Shown: positions 33,856 through 44,228, numbered from the stretch's first letter. The stretch is 64,000 bases of DNA from Phocaeicola fibrisolvens (GCF_025567125.1 NZ_JAOQJI010000002.1:127019-191018), one strand, 5' to 3'. Notes: generated by a model from the letters alone, not told the origin. Numbers and translations: made by a program.

Positions 33856-36167
33856 CGTTCCGCCTCCTTCCTTGCCATTTCCATGATGATACTTCCTTGC
33901 TCCAACACTCCGTTTATAGCGGACTGCACATTTTCATTCTTTATATTCTCTTTATGGATGGCCTCATACAATGCCGCCAACGGCTGTTCCGCCTTTATCA
34001 GCATCCACGAGCTTCTGAGGTGGTGTATCCAGCCGTCCAACGCCTCCATGTCCCCGGCTTCCGCCGCCTTGCGCACTCCGTCCATGTCGGATTGTGTCGT
34101 GATTGCCAGTTTTTCCAATGTGCGACGCCTATCACCGAAAGCGAGCAAGTGCGAAAGGTCTATATTGTTTATACCCTTTGGCTTGACGCAATTTTCCGTG
34201 ACGGCCAGCAACTCGCCTATGGAATAGGGCTTGTACAGCACGGCGGCGAACCCTTTTGCTTTCAGTTCACCTTCTTTCACATAGCCTGCGGCGGTGGCGG
34301 CAACTATGGGGATAGTCTGCGAGTTGCCGATTTCCGACGTGCGCAGCAGTTCCAGCACCTCGTAGCCGTTCATCTCCGGCATTTTCAGGTCGGTTATCAG
34401 TAAGTCATAGTCTTTCATACGCATCAGGTCGGTCAGTCCGTCCACGCTCTGGCAAGTGTCGCACTCCACGCCGCTTTGCCTGTACATTTCCTTCATCATG
34501 TCCAACAGCATCCCGTTGTTATCAATTGCCAGCACGGAGCTGCCGGACAATGCGGGATGCTTCATGCCTGTCTTTCCGCCTGTTGCCGTTTCCTGCGCCA
34601 CGGGCAATGGCAGAGTCACAGTGAAACGGCTTCCTTTTCCTGGTACGCTCTCCACCCTGACGGTACCGCCCATCAAGCGCACAAGGTGGCGGACTATGGC
34701 AAGTCCCAGCCCGAAACCATCTTCCGTCACTGCGTTGCCCAACCGCTCGAATGGCTTGAATATCAGCGTCAGCTGCTCTTCGGTCATGCCCGTGCCCGTG
34801 TCATCCACGGTCAGGGTGAATGTGCCGTCCTTATAATCTGTGCTTAATGCGACTGTGCCGCTTGGGGTGAATTTGATTGCATTGGAGAGCAGATTGCTGC
34901 CGATGCTCAGGATGCGGCTTCTGTCGCCGCAAACTATCTCGTCCGCTCTGCACTCAACCCTGAGGAAAAGCCGTTTCCCTTCCGCCAGCGGTCCGAACTC
35001 TGCCTGTAGGGTTTCGGCGACGGAACGCAGCCTGAACGGTTTGATATTTGGAGTCTCTTTGCCACTGTCAAGTCGGAAATACACCAGCAGGTCGTTTATC
35101 ATTCCCGCCATGCGTCCGGCGGCGTTCCTTACGGCTTGGGCATGGCGCATGCGGCTGTCCGCCTCCGTGTCGTTCAGCAACAGTTCGGCGTTGCCACCAA
35201 TGGCAGTCAGCGGAGTCCGTAGCTCATGGGTGACGTTCCGGATGAGGTTGCGCCTGAAACGTGCCAGTTCATCGTTCGTGCGCTTGCTTTCCTGCAGTTC
35301 GCCGATAAGCCTCTCCCGTTCCTTCCGTTCGTCGGCGTTCCGTTTCATTTCCCTATGGATGGCGAGATAGGAAAGCAGCAACAGGACGATGGCGGCAGAC
35401 AGGGTGGCGGTGAACAGCTGCGCGGACAGAGCTTGCGCTTCCGATATCTTTCGCTCCCGTTTTGCAAAGGCTTCCCGTGCCTGTGTGTCAAGGCTGTGTA
35501 TCAGCCGTTCCAGTTCTGCGTTCAGCGCCCGGTTGCGGACACGCAGGCTGTCAGAGCAGGCATCCATTTCCGCCGCCTGCCGCCGTTGCAGCTCTATCAG
35601 GTTGTCGCTGAATTTATGCAGTTCCCCGGCCGACGGAAGCACTTGCACTTTCTTCTTTCCGCCAAACACTCCTGCCAGCCCGCTTTTCTTCCGTGTCACT
35701 GTGCGGACGCGCGTCGCCCTCCTCGCTACTTCTGGCAGACGGTTCACCAGAAGGCTGTCAGCCTCGTCCTGCCGTTCCACCGCTTCCATGACATGGCGGA
35801 GGTGTGTTTCCTTGTCGGCCAATAGGGTGCGGAGCGTGTCTATCTGTGCCGGGTGCACGTATTCCGCGCAACGCGGCTTTACCGACAGCAGCAGACTGTC
35901 CGTGCGCAGGCGATATGTGCAGTAGCAGAGGTAGTCTGCCTCGCGCCAACCCATGACACCCTCGCCCAGCAGAGAGAGCCGGATGATGCGGTCGCGGACG
36001 GTATCCATATCGCAGCGCACACGGCGTATGTCCTCCACGCCGGCCTCTATTTTCCTTATTTGCGCACGTTCGTAGAGCATAATGGCGGTCAGCCCTCCGG
36101 CGACGGCCAGCAGGGCAAAGTATCCCGCCAATATTCTGTATTGCAGTTTCCTTTCTTTCTTTTCCAT
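33843..36167 (-). CDS. rteA: RteA, hybrid sensor histidine kinase
   Basis: 774 residues. TM1 about 12-31, a periplasmic helical sensor (32-250) with no known domain, TM2 about 251-270, HisKA with phospho-His314 (NVTHELRTPL), an HATPase domain (SNLLSNAIKFTPSG, DTGTGMTEEQ, GFGLGLAI), a receiver domain (LLITDLKMPEMNG) and a C-terminal HPt domain with IHHLRSSW. It should relay phosphate His-Asp-His to RteB. Promoter and ligand are unknown; the upstream neighbours are a pstS-like gene and an unknown gene 105 bases away. Confidence 0.93.
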   Translation of the reverse strand: MEKKERKLQYRILAGYFALLAVAGGLTAIMLYERAQIRKIEAGVEDIRRVRCDMDTVRDRIIRLSLLGEGVMGWREADYLCYCTYRLRTDSLLLSVKPRCAEYVHPAQIDTLRTLLADKETHLRHVMEAVERQDEADSLLVNRLPEVARRATRVRTVTRKKSGLAGVFGGKKKVQVLPSAGELHKFSDNLIELQRRQAAEMDACSDSLRVRNRALNAELERLIHSLDTQAREAFAKRERKISEAQALSAQLFTATLSAAIVLLLLSYLAIHREMKRNADERKERERLIGELQESKRTNDELARFRRNLIRNVTHELRTPLTAIGGNAELLLNDTEADSRMRHAQAVRNAAGRMAGMINDLLVYFRLDSGKETPNIKPFRLRSVAETLQAEFGPLAEGKRLFLRVECRADEIVCGDRSRILSIGSNLLSNAIKFTPSGTVALSTDYKDGTFTLTVDDTGTGMTEEQLTLIFKPFERLGNAVTEDGFGLGLAIVRHLVRLMGGTVRVESVPGKGSRFTVTLPLPVAQETATGGKTGMKHPALSGSSVLAIDNNGMLLDMMKEMYRQSGVECDTCQSVDGLTDLMRMKDYDLLITDLKMPEMNGYEVLELLRTSEIGNSQTIPIVAATAAGYVKEGELKAKGFAAVLYKPYSIGELLAVTENCVKPKGINNIDLSHLLAFGDRRRTLEKLAITTQSDMDGVRKAAEAGDMEALDGWIHHLRSSWMLIKAEQPLAALYEAIHKENIKNENVQSAINGVLEQGSIIMEMARKEAERWDG

Positions 36168-36272
36168 TGTATGTTGTCTGTCAGGGCAAAAAAATCCCGG
36201 CAGTCGTGTGTTGGCGGCTGCCGGGCGGTATCTTATATGCCGGGCTTGCTTCCGTATGTGCTGTGGCTGTCC

Positions 36273-36809
36273 TCAGATGTCGTCTTCCTCCACGGCGGCG
36301 GTGAGGTGGCGCACCAGCGCCACGCCTCCGTCGTGCACGGTGTAGAACACACACCACGTGACGTGCGGCACGCCCTGCATCCTGAACCGCGTCCAGAACG
36401 TGTCCTTGCCGCAGAAACGGATGAACGCATCGGGGGTGGCTTCCCTGCGGCGTGGCAGGGGGCGCAATGCACGGGTTATGCGATGCAACAGCAAGGGCGT
36501 GAACTCCTTTTCCCTTATGTTCGTGGGACGTGTGAAGCGCATGGAATAAACTTTTCCCGTTTCTTCGGACAGACGGCGGCGCACTTCGGGCAGGTAGCGA
36601 ACGTCGCCGCGATCCGCGTCGTCGAAGGCGGGGCACAGCGTGTGCGCCGTCACCGAACGCGCCATGTCGCCCTGCTCCTTCGTGTCCAGCCCGTGCGACC
36701 GCAGGAAGGCGTTAAGCTCCCTGCCATGCACGTGCAGGTCGATGTCGATCCGCGAGGGGGTTCCGTCGTCATCCCTGAAGAGCGTGATTCCGTTGTACTG
36801 TACCATCAC
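36273..36809 (-). CDS. Hypothetical protein, 178 aa, between pstS and rteA
   Basis: Begins MMVQYNGITLFRDDDG; the second Met is an equally good start. No signal peptide, mainly charged, GC-rich. Contains RSVTAHTLCPAFDDADRGD and a C-terminal strand pattern (HVTWCVFYTVHDGGVALVRHL). The gene begins 3 bases after pstS stops, on the same strand, so is likely co-transcribed with it. Family not recognised. Confidence 0.62.
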   Translation of the reverse strand: MMVQYNGITLFRDDDGTPSRIDIDLHVHGRELNAFLRSHGLDTKEQGDMARSVTAHTLCPAFDDADRGDVRYLPEVRRRLSEETGKVYSMRFTRPTNIREKEFTPLLLHRITRALRPLPRRREATPDAFIRFCGKDTFWTRFRMQGVPHVTWCVFYTVHDGGVALVRHLTAAVEEDDI

Positions 36810-36812
36810 GTC

Positions 36813-37919
36813 TTACTTGATTTCCTTTCCCTTGTACGTCACCTTGTCTAATGTCTCCAGAGCCTTGGCCGCCACCTCGGTGGGCAGGGGCGCGTAGTTC
36901 AGTCGCGAGGCGATGACCTGCGCTTCGGGACCCGCCAGCCAACGGAGCACGCACACCGTGGCTTCCGCCTCACCCCGGCTGCGCCCGGCATAGTCCTGCT
37001 CCTTGTAAAGCATCACCCACGAGAAGCAGCTGATGGGGTACGCTTCCGGAGCCGTGCTGTTGGTGATCATGATGTTGGTGGCCGACGCTTCGCGGGCGGC
37101 TGCGGCTATGCTCTCTGCCGTGGGGAGCATGAAGTTGCCCGCCGCATTCTGTATTTCAGCGCGTTGCAGGTTATAGGCCACCGAGTAACCCGATGAGGCA
37201 TAGCCTATCGCGCCGGGGATTTTCTCTATCAGTGTGGCAATGCCGGGTGTGCCAGTGGCGGCCACGCCGTGAGGAAACTGCGGGTGCATGCCCGTGCCCA
37301 CCGATGACTTCCATTCTCCGCTCGTCTGGCTCAAGTAGTAGGTAAAGGCGTAGGTCGTACCGCTACCGTCCAGTCGGAAGATGGGGTAGATTTCCTTGTC
37401 GGGCAGTTGCTTGCCGGGGTTCACGGCGGCGATGCGCGGGTCGTTCCAGCGCGTCAGCTCGCCGAGGTAGATGTCTGCCAGCAGTTCGCCCGTCAGCCGC
37501 AAGTTGTCCACGCCCTCCAGGTTGTAGGCTATCTCCACCGCACCCACGCACATCGGCACGACCACGGCCTGTGCGGGCAGACTGTCGAGCTGCTCGCGGG
37601 TGGGCGGCACATCGATGCCTACAAAGTCAGTTTGCAGGTTGCGCAGGCTTTCCATGCCCTTACTGGAACCGATGCCTGCGTAGGTGACGGGTACGCTGTT
37701 ACGCTGCCAGTAGGCTTTGAACGCCTCGTTGTAGAAAGGCAGGGGGAAGGTGGCTCCGGCAGCGGTCACTACCGTGCGGCTTCCGGCCGGCACTTTGTCT
37801 TTCGTCTCGCCGGAGGCCGTCATCGCCGAGGCCAGCAGGATGAACGCCACGCACAGCGCGCTGATTGCAGCCGTCGGAAGTGTTCCGCCCGGCTTGCTGA
37901 AGATGTTTCTGAATTTCAT
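36813..37919 (-). CDS. pstS: PstS-type phosphate-binding periplasmic protein
   Basis: 368 residues with an N-terminal signal (LPTAAISALCVAFILLASA). The core matches PstS: TAAGATFPLPFYNEAFKAYW, YAGIGSSKGMESL, DFVGIDVPP, YLGELTRWNDPRIAAVNPG, RLDGSGTTYAF and GAIGYASSGYS. It binds phosphate in the periplasm, normally for PstCAB; no pst permease or ATPase genes are seen in the window. It may serve as a sensor or sequestering protein for the TonB-dependent receptor nearby. GC-rich compared with the next gene upstream. Confidence 0.88.
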   Translation of the reverse strand: MKFRNIFSKPGGTLPTAAISALCVAFILLASAMTASGETKDKVPAGSRTVVTAAGATFPLPFYNEAFKAYWQRNSVPVTYAGIGSSKGMESLRNLQTDFVGIDVPPTREQLDSLPAQAVVVPMCVGAVEIAYNLEGVDNLRLTGELLADIYLGELTRWNDPRIAAVNPGKQLPDKEIYPIFRLDGSGTTYAFTYYLSQTSGEWKSSVGTGMHPQFPHGVAATGTPGIATLIEKIPGAIGYASSGYSVAYNLQRAEIQNAAGNFMLPTAESIAAAAREASATNIMITNSTAPEAYPISCFSWVMLYKEQDYAGRSRGEAEATVCVLRWLAGPEAQVIASRLNYAPLPTEVAAKALETLDKVTYKGKEIK

Positions 37920-38160
37920 AATCGTTGAATTTTTTAATTTGTTGTTATAGTATTTTTATGTTTCCGTTTCCTTGTCCGTTTCCGCTTTCCGACGTGGTTT
38001 CGGGTCTTGCCCGGCATCATTTGCAGCCGTGTGGCATAGGGGCGGGGCGGCACGTATGCCATGCGGTTGCGTCTTTGTGCCATCTGGATACCCCGACAAG
38101 TGCTCCTGCCGTTGGCCGGACTGGTTTCGTGGTCGTTAAGGAAAGAGGAAAAAGCTCCTC

Positions 38161-38175
38161 CGACGCTCTGCGTCG
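38161..38175 (-). terminator. Possible terminator downstream of the 39199-38204 gene
   Basis: CGACGC-TCT-GCGTCG hairpin; on the minus strand a GAGGAGC spacer and T5 follow. The rest of 37920-38203 (284 bases) has no gene. Confidence 0.45.
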
Positions 38176-38203
38176 TTGATGCCTGTCGCCGGAGGGGCTT
38201 CGG

Positions 38204-39199
38204 TTATTGTTGCTCCCAAGGTATACTTAATCCCGTAAGAACCTCAATAGTATTTCCGCCACCACTAATCATAACAGTTGCTTTTTTCCATCCCAAGAAA
38301 CTCCAAGTATCATCACCATACAAATAATCACTAATAAACATCTGACTATCATAATCTATGATGACTTCACCTGTTGGAAGTTCTATACTATAAATATAAT
38401 AATCATTGTTGATATCTGTCATATTAAATTCTACATACTCCGAGATTACACCTCTCTGTAGAGTTAAGGTGTATGTTACTGGTACCTGTGAAGACCAATC
38501 CCAGTTAACATCGACTTTATATAACTTCAATATGATTTCATCAGTGTTTAATATTTCGTCTCCTGTATAAAGGAATCTGACTTTTGAAGTGTTGTAAACT
38601 GTCGGTTCTGGTTCTGTATCTTCTGGAATATCTAAAAATTCAGTGTCAGACAGTTGCATAATGTTTATTGACATGCCAGCTGTGATTGTCACTTCTGTTG
38701 AGAATATTGGAGTTGTCTCACCTGTTTTCCTGATTTCCAAATCACCTGTCAAATTTTCGGTCGGGATGTAATTTATTACATTATTCTGTAGTTCTTGGTC
38801 GTTAAACCAAATAGTATAGCTATCGGCCTCATTTGTAAATATGACAGATGGAGTCATCGGGATAAATTTGTCCTCACTGTAAATGTCAATCCTATCTCCG
38901 ATTTTTATAAATTGTATATTTTGTCGTTCTTCCAATGAGATATTTTGACTGAATACTATATTCCCATTTTCTTTTTCATGAATTTCAAGAAGTCCGTTTG
39001 GAGTATTCCGTGGAACTATGCCGTTGGCTCCTTCTTTCCCTTCAAACACAAAAGTATAATTTTGCTCTATGTCTTCAGGATAGAAAAAGGAAAATGAATA
39101 TTCATAATATCCAACATCCCAATTATCTCCTTCTGTATCGCATCCAAAAAATGACAAAAAGCAGATAAGCAAACAAGTAAAGCAAACGTATTTTTTCAT
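38204..39199 (-). CDS. Secreted lipoprotein, 331 aa
   Basis: Start MKKYVCFTCLLICFLSFFGC at 39199 gives a lipoprotein signal (Cys20); a 16-codon upstream extension is less likely. The mature protein is beta-rich with repeated Ig-like segments (YTIWFNDQELQNNVINYI, KVRFLYTGDEILNTDE). Markedly AT-rich compared with pstS on one side. It lies between pstS and a beta-helix lipoprotein, same strand. Surface or periplasmic; function not recognised. Confidence 0.68.
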   Translation of the reverse strand: MKKYVCFTCLLICFLSFFGCDTEGDNWDVGYYEYSFSFFYPEDIEQNYTFVFEGKEGANGIVPRNTPNGLLEIHEKENGNIVFSQNISLEERQNIQFIKIGDRIDIYSEDKFIPMTPSVIFTNEADSYTIWFNDQELQNNVINYIPTENLTGDLEIRKTGETTPIFSTEVTITAGMSINIMQLSDTEFLDIPEDTEPEPTVYNTSKVRFLYTGDEILNTDEIILKLYKVDVNWDWSSQVPVTYTLTLQRGVISEYVEFNMTDINNDYYIYSIELPTGEVIIDYDSQMFISDYLYGDDTWSFLGWKKATVMISGGGNTIEVLTGLSIPWEQQ

Positions 39200-39278
39200 T
39201 TTCTCTTTTTTAAGAGCGGTTGAAGAGTGTGACTTAAAAAGATACACACTCTATCAACCGCTCAGTTAGTTACATTTG

Positions 39279-40610
39279 TCATCTAACCCAACTTTCTGTC
39301 AACCAGTTGCTATTTGCCGCAATAGCACCACGATAAGTAGTGGGGGTGAACCAGCTGTCCAAACCGTTAAAGTCGGCACCTTCATTAGCAGGACTTGCGT
39401 TAGGTCTTAATGCTCTGGCATTTTTATATGCTCCCCATTCAGAGGTTAAACCAATACCAGATGCATCAACTAAATCATTGTTGTTACCAATTATGCCTCC
39501 TACAATTTCATTACCAGAAGGCTGAGAACTAATGATATTATTTTCTAATACACTATTATCCAAACGAGGTGAATCTGTAAAATAAATTCCTATGGGATAG
39601 CCATAAAGAATACTGTTCTTTAATGTAAACTCACATCCTCTACGGAAATTTGCAGCAGATTTCAAAGATTTACCATCGCTCATAGCAGAAGCTGCAACTT
39701 GACCTGTACTTGTACCTATAATTGTAAGATTACTGATGGTAGGATGAGTGTAAGGGGTAGAAGCGTAAGGTTCGTCCCCTTCATTGTCACATTCGATACC
39801 GTTCGGGTCTTTGGTAAACAGAGTACCGCTTGCATCTACTGTAGCCACAAGGAACTGAAGCTTGCCACGATAACCAAAATCGAAATCGAAAGCGTCATCG
39901 TGTGTGCTGGTAGAAACCAAATACTTGCCATTTACTGTACCACCGAAGAATTCGAAACCGTCATCCTCGCCATAATAAGCCTGGCAGTGGTCAAAGGTAG
40001 TACCTGCACCTACTCCACCAAAGGTAAAGGCATTCAATTCATTGTCTGTATGTACATTAGCACCGGCATACTCTACACGTACATACTGAATAGTTCCGGA
40101 ATTGTCGTTAGCATTGTTGCCACCATAAGAAACATCAACTCCGGCAGGAACAGATGCCTGCTCAATACCTTCGATGTATTGTGTTTCTGTCTGGTTGATA
40201 GGAGCATCACCCAATATTACGAGACCACCCCAACCGCCGGGAGTCTGATGTCCTGACTCAGCAGTCATGACAATCGGGTTAGATGCTGTACCACGAGCAT
40301 CAATCATACCGTCACGGGTAATAATCAAAGCCGATGCTTGTGCAGGGTCGGCATTGTACTTACCGATGATTTTCGTTCCGGCAGGAATCGTCAAGGTGGC
40401 ACCACCTGTAACATACACCTTTCCATTCAATGTAACCTCATCGTAATTCCACGTGGTGTTGGTGTTGATTACACCAGACACGGTAATGGAACGGGCTGCA
40501 CGGGTGTCCACACTGTTAATCACCTCGTCTTCGTTCGAGCACGAAGTCATGCTCATGCCAGCTGTAAGCACTCCGGCTAACAGCAAGGCTGAAAAAATGG
40601 AATTTTTCAT
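39279..40610 (-). CDS. Parallel beta-helix lipoprotein, 443 aa
   Basis: Signal ends GMSMTSCSNEDEV. The body has many short beta-solenoid turns: GGATLTIPAGTKIIGK, NPIVMTAESGHQTPGGWGGL, FDHCQAYYGEDDGFEFFGGT, FTLKNSILYGYPIGIYFTDS, a pattern of right-handed beta-helix proteins. Ends with WFTPTTYRGAIAANSNWL. Such lipoproteins often accompany TonB-dependent receptors of the STN/CarboxypepD type in Bacteroidetes. It starts 239 bases after the receptor gene on the same strand. Likely a surface capture protein of the uptake locus. Confidence 0.75.
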   Translation of the reverse strand: MKNSIFSALLLAGVLTAGMSMTSCSNEDEVINSVDTRAARSITVSGVINTNTTWNYDEVTLNGKVYVTGGATLTIPAGTKIIGKYNADPAQASALIITRDGMIDARGTASNPIVMTAESGHQTPGGWGGLVILGDAPINQTETQYIEGIEQASVPAGVDVSYGGNNANDNSGTIQYVRVEYAGANVHTDNELNAFTFGGVGAGTTFDHCQAYYGEDDGFEFFGGTVNGKYLVSTSTHDDAFDFDFGYRGKLQFLVATVDASGTLFTKDPNGIECDNEGDEPYASTPYTHPTISNLTIIGTSTGQVAASAMSDGKSLKSAANFRRGCEFTLKNSILYGYPIGIYFTDSPRLDNSVLENNIISSQPSGNEIVGGIIGNNNDLVDASGIGLTSEWGAYKNARALRPNASPANEGADFNGLDSWFTPTTYRGAIAANSNWLTESWVR

Positions 40611-40848
40611 TTGTTAATTAAAATTTTAATTGAACATATTGGAAACTCCGTCAAAGAAAAGCGGAACCGTGAACCACTGCTTTGCTTTTAATGTCTATAT
40701 CGGGGACAAATGGCAGATGTAACTTGTCCGCATGACAAGCATATAGGCACTGTCGATTGTCCATAGACACCATTCTGTTACTTGACTGGTATTGGTCGGC
40801 TTTCTTGTCTTCGTCTCCATTTTTTATTTTGTATCTTAGTATATTTAT

Positions 40849-43800
40849 TTAGAATTTATATCCTACCGACAACGAAAGGTTTACGCCTTTTTTGATGCGG
40901 CTCATCACCCAATCTCCGTTGTTATAATTCATATCTGATGTGAGGTCAGTATTTGAGTAGCTACAATTCCGGTAAACTACGATGTCCTCGTTGAGAATGT
41001 CGCTGGCATTGAACTTCACTTCCAATTTATCATTAAGGAAATGTCCGGTAAGCTGAATGTCGAGCACATTGCGCGGAGCCTCATACTGGTCGTGCATTGT
41101 CGCATCTCCTGCATAAACCAACTTGCGTCCGTTACGCCCATAATTGATGGCTGCACCGAACATTTTGCCGTCATAAGCCAAACCTGCGTTAATGGTATAG
41201 GGAGCCAAGCCTTGCAAAGGGCGGCTACGGTCTTCCATTTGCGAACGATTTTCCGTTCCGGCCGCCTCGCTCATTAACTTGTCCAAGTTGTAAGTGACAT
41301 CACCTTTCAGAAAAGTGGCGTTACCGCTCAAGTAGAGGTCTTTCAGGAACGAACCGGGAGCAAGGAAACCGAGCGACTTGCGCACGTTAATTTCAATGCC
41401 TTTCACCGAAGCGTCATCTATATTGAACGGATAGAGCACATACTGCAATTCGTTGGTCTGGCGGGTTACCATTTCGATAGGGTCTTTGAATTTCTTGTAG
41501 AATGCGCTGACCGAAAGCACTTCACCCGCCTGCGGATACCATTCCAAGCGGAGGTCAAAATTATCGGAATGCGATTGACGGAGCTGCCCCATACTTCTAA
41601 TCTCCACACGATCGTCCACGTTGTAATACGTACATGGCGTTAATTCTCGGAAATCCGGACGAGCTATGGTGCGGCTGTAAGCGAAACGGGCGTTCAGGTT
41701 ATCCGTGATATTATATACCAAAGTGGCGGCAGGCAGCCAGTCGGTTTTCTTTACAGTTACTGTGCTGTCTTTTGTTACTTGCTCATTTCTGTCAAAAAAT
41801 GTAGTGTACACTTCCGTATTGGCATCTTCCATACGCACACCGGCAGTAAGGTGCAGCTTGCGGAAGAAAGTGAACTCACCCATCAGATAGGCGGCATGGA
41901 TATTCTGCTTTCCTTCATAATAATCAGCAACACTTCCACCAAGACCGCTTGTCACATAATGGATGGCGCCACTTGCAAAGTTTTTAGGGTCATACAATTC
42001 TGTTAGGTTAAAATGAGCATCTCTTAAGGCAACCCAAGTCTCCCAATTTTCACTATCGCCGGATGGAGGCATACCATGCAGGTATTGTTGCTCATAATCA
42101 GAAGTGCGGAAGGTACCTATATATCCTGCTTTAACAATCTGTTTATTACCTGAGATAACAAAAGGATGTTCAAGATTCAATCCTATATTTTTCTTGCGTT
42201 CTTTCAGATTGCTGTACATCAGATGTCCTTGCTGTATCTCAAATGGACTAGTAGTTATACTTTGATTCCAGCTAATTATACCTTCTTTCATATCGCCTTG
42301 TACAATACCTTGTGCGTAACGATCGTCGGGATTGGTACGCTCCACCTGATTGAACGAGGCATTCCATGTCACGATAAGGTTTTCGTCAAAAAGTTTGTGC
42401 TCACCGTCAAGCTGGGTCTGCCAAAGCTGGCTACGCATGGGTACGCTGTATTGCTCATAAGTATTAAATTTTGTAGTATATCTATGTATGTAACGTTCGA
42501 GATTGGTATGCGTAAATCGGTTGTTGAACATATTGCGCCACGTGATTTTATGATTGGGCATTTCCCAACCCACATTTGCCACCGCACCTATGGCGGAAAC
42601 CATCTTGTAACGCTTGCCAGGTCCGTTCAGGCTGTCATTTGATATGGTCTTCATTTCCTTGTATTCCTCCACGGTCTGCTCGTTGCGGTATGTGAGGGCG
42701 GCCACGAAGCCGATTTTCTGGTTGTAGCCGAACTCAAAAGGCGCACCTACGGTCAGCGAATAGTTCTGTACGGGCATGCCCTTGTAACGCTTCATGCCGA
42801 AAGTGTTTTTCAGCGCGGCGTTCTGTGCACCTAATTCCAGCGCGGCATCATCGCGCCCGGCATACCATTTGCGGTCGTCCACGTTGCCGAAGAACCAGTC
42901 GGACTTGAAACGTGTGTTGCTCATGAAGTCCTTGCCTGTGCTAAGCGTGTTCATGCCCGTGCCGAGAGAGAGGTTAAAAATCTTCTTGTTGGGTACGGCG
43001 AGCGTGTTCACCTCCACAAGACCGCCCGTGAACTCACCCGGAAGGTCAGGGGTGAAGGTCTTGGCGATAGTCACGTTATCCACCAGTCCGCTCGGTATCA
43101 CGTCGAAAGCGAAGTTGCGGCGATTAGGTTCCGTGGAAGGCAGCGATGCGCCGTTGAGCTGCACGTTGTTGTAGCGTTCGCCCATGCCTCGCACGTTGAC
43201 ATATTTACCGTTGTCGATATTGACACCTGCCACACGGCCCAATACCTGCGCCACGTTGTTGTCCGATGTCTTTTTCATCAGGTCGGCACTGATACCGTCG
43301 CTCATCGCCACCATGTTCTTCTGCTTGGCATATAGGGCGTTGGCGCTGGCCTTGTTGTAGGTGGCTGTCACCACCACTTCACCCAACATCTCGCTTGCCT
43401 CCTGCAAAATCACATCCAGCGGAGTGCTTTTCCCGGAATTGATTTTCACGTCACTCACGCGCATGGTCTGATAGGAGATGCAGGACACTTCCACCGTAAA
43501 GCTGCGTGTGGGAAGCCCGCTGACGGTAAAATTGCCGCGCAGATCGGTAGCTGCCCCTTTGCCCGATAGCTCAACAATGCGCACCGTAGCGCCCACGATG
43601 GGGAAGCCGTCCTTATCGACCACCGTACCCGTCAGGCTTCCGCTGCCCGTGCGGGGCTGCTGGCCGGAAGCCGAAGCCGTGCTCCCTGTCTTATAAACGG
43701 CATACGTGCGTTCGCCCGTCTTCTTGTAAGAGTAGGCCGTACCCGAAAGGCTGGCCGCCAAGTCCTTTTCAAGGGATGAACTGCGCAGCGGCGCGGCACT

Positions 43801-44031
43801 GACCCTTGCCATCTGTGCGGCATCGTAACCGATGTCCACCCGGTATTTGCCGATGATACGGTTCAGACGTTTGTCCATCGTCTCTGACGGATAGCTGCTT
43901 TCGTGCGGGCCTGCCGACTGTGCTACAAGGCTGACATGGGCCGCAGCAGGGCAAACGGGTGTTCCTGCAAGCGCACCGGCGAGCAGAACAACTGCCATTT
44001 GCATCTTAGAGTATAAACTCCACTTTCTCAT
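40849..44031 (-). CDS. TonB-dependent receptor with STN and CarboxypepD domains (signalling type)
   Basis: 1060 residues. After the signal peptide come an STN domain (about 50-115, TMDKRLNRIIGKYRVDIGYD), a CarboxypepD_reg domain (130-210, GTVVDKDGFPIVGATVRI), a plug (about 245-350, MVAMSDGISADLMKK and NVRGMGERYNNVQLNGASL) and a barrel ending LSVGYKF. The STN domain is the mark of receptors that signal through FecR to an ECF sigma factor; both partners are encoded next door. Likely substrate is set by the pstS-linked lipoproteins; phosphate or a phosphorylated compound is the best guess. Part of the barrel (about 41.7-42.5 kb) is more AT-rich. Confidence 0.88.
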   Translation of the reverse strand: MRKWSLYSKMQMAVVLLAGALAGTPVCPAAAHVSLVAQSAGPHESSYPSETMDKRLNRIIGKYRVDIGYDAAQMARVSAAPLRSSSLEKDLAASLSGTAYSYKKTGERTYAVYKTGSTASASGQQPRTGSGSLTGTVVDKDGFPIVGATVRIVELSGKGAATDLRGNFTVSGLPTRSFTVEVSCISYQTMRVSDVKINSGKSTPLDVILQEASEMLGEVVVTATYNKASANALYAKQKNMVAMSDGISADLMKKTSDNNVAQVLGRVAGVNIDNGKYVNVRGMGERYNNVQLNGASLPSTEPNRRNFAFDVIPSGLVDNVTIAKTFTPDLPGEFTGGLVEVNTLAVPNKKIFNLSLGTGMNTLSTGKDFMSNTRFKSDWFFGNVDDRKWYAGRDDAALELGAQNAALKNTFGMKRYKGMPVQNYSLTVGAPFEFGYNQKIGFVAALTYRNEQTVEEYKEMKTISNDSLNGPGKRYKMVSAIGAVANVGWEMPNHKITWRNMFNNRFTHTNLERYIHRYTTKFNTYEQYSVPMRSQLWQTQLDGEHKLFDENLIVTWNASFNQVERTNPDDRYAQGIVQGDMKEGIISWNQSITTSPFEIQQGHLMYSNLKERKKNIGLNLEHPFVISGNKQIVKAGYIGTFRTSDYEQQYLHGMPPSGDSENWETWVALRDAHFNLTELYDPKNFASGAIHYVTSGLGGSVADYYEGKQNIHAAYLMGEFTFFRKLHLTAGVRMEDANTEVYTTFFDRNEQVTKDSTVTVKKTDWLPAATLVYNITDNLNARFAYSRTIARPDFRELTPCTYYNVDDRVEIRSMGQLRQSHSDNFDLRLEWYPQAGEVLSVSAFYKKFKDPIEMVTRQTNELQYVLYPFNIDDASVKGIEINVRKSLGFLAPGSFLKDLYLSGNATFLKGDVTYNLDKLMSEAAGTENRSQMEDRSRPLQGLAPYTINAGLAYDGKMFGAAINYGRNGRKLVYAGDATMHDQYEAPRNVLDIQLTGHFLNDKLEVKFNASDILNEDIVVYRNCSYSNTDLTSDMNYNNGDWVMSRIKKGVNLSLSVGYKF

Positions 44032-44228
44032 TTTCTTTTTGTCTTTTAATTGGTTATTTGTTAATATTCAATGAATTACATTGTCTCACAGCCGTTCGCA
44101 AAAGGGCATAAGGATGGCCGTTCCTCCTTGCGGGGGAAATTTCAGGCTTGCGGACAGCACCCGACCGTCCGCCCGTTCACAAAATGGCTGTTATGGGCAC
44201 AAGCCGCTCTTCCGTAGAGGGCGGTTCG

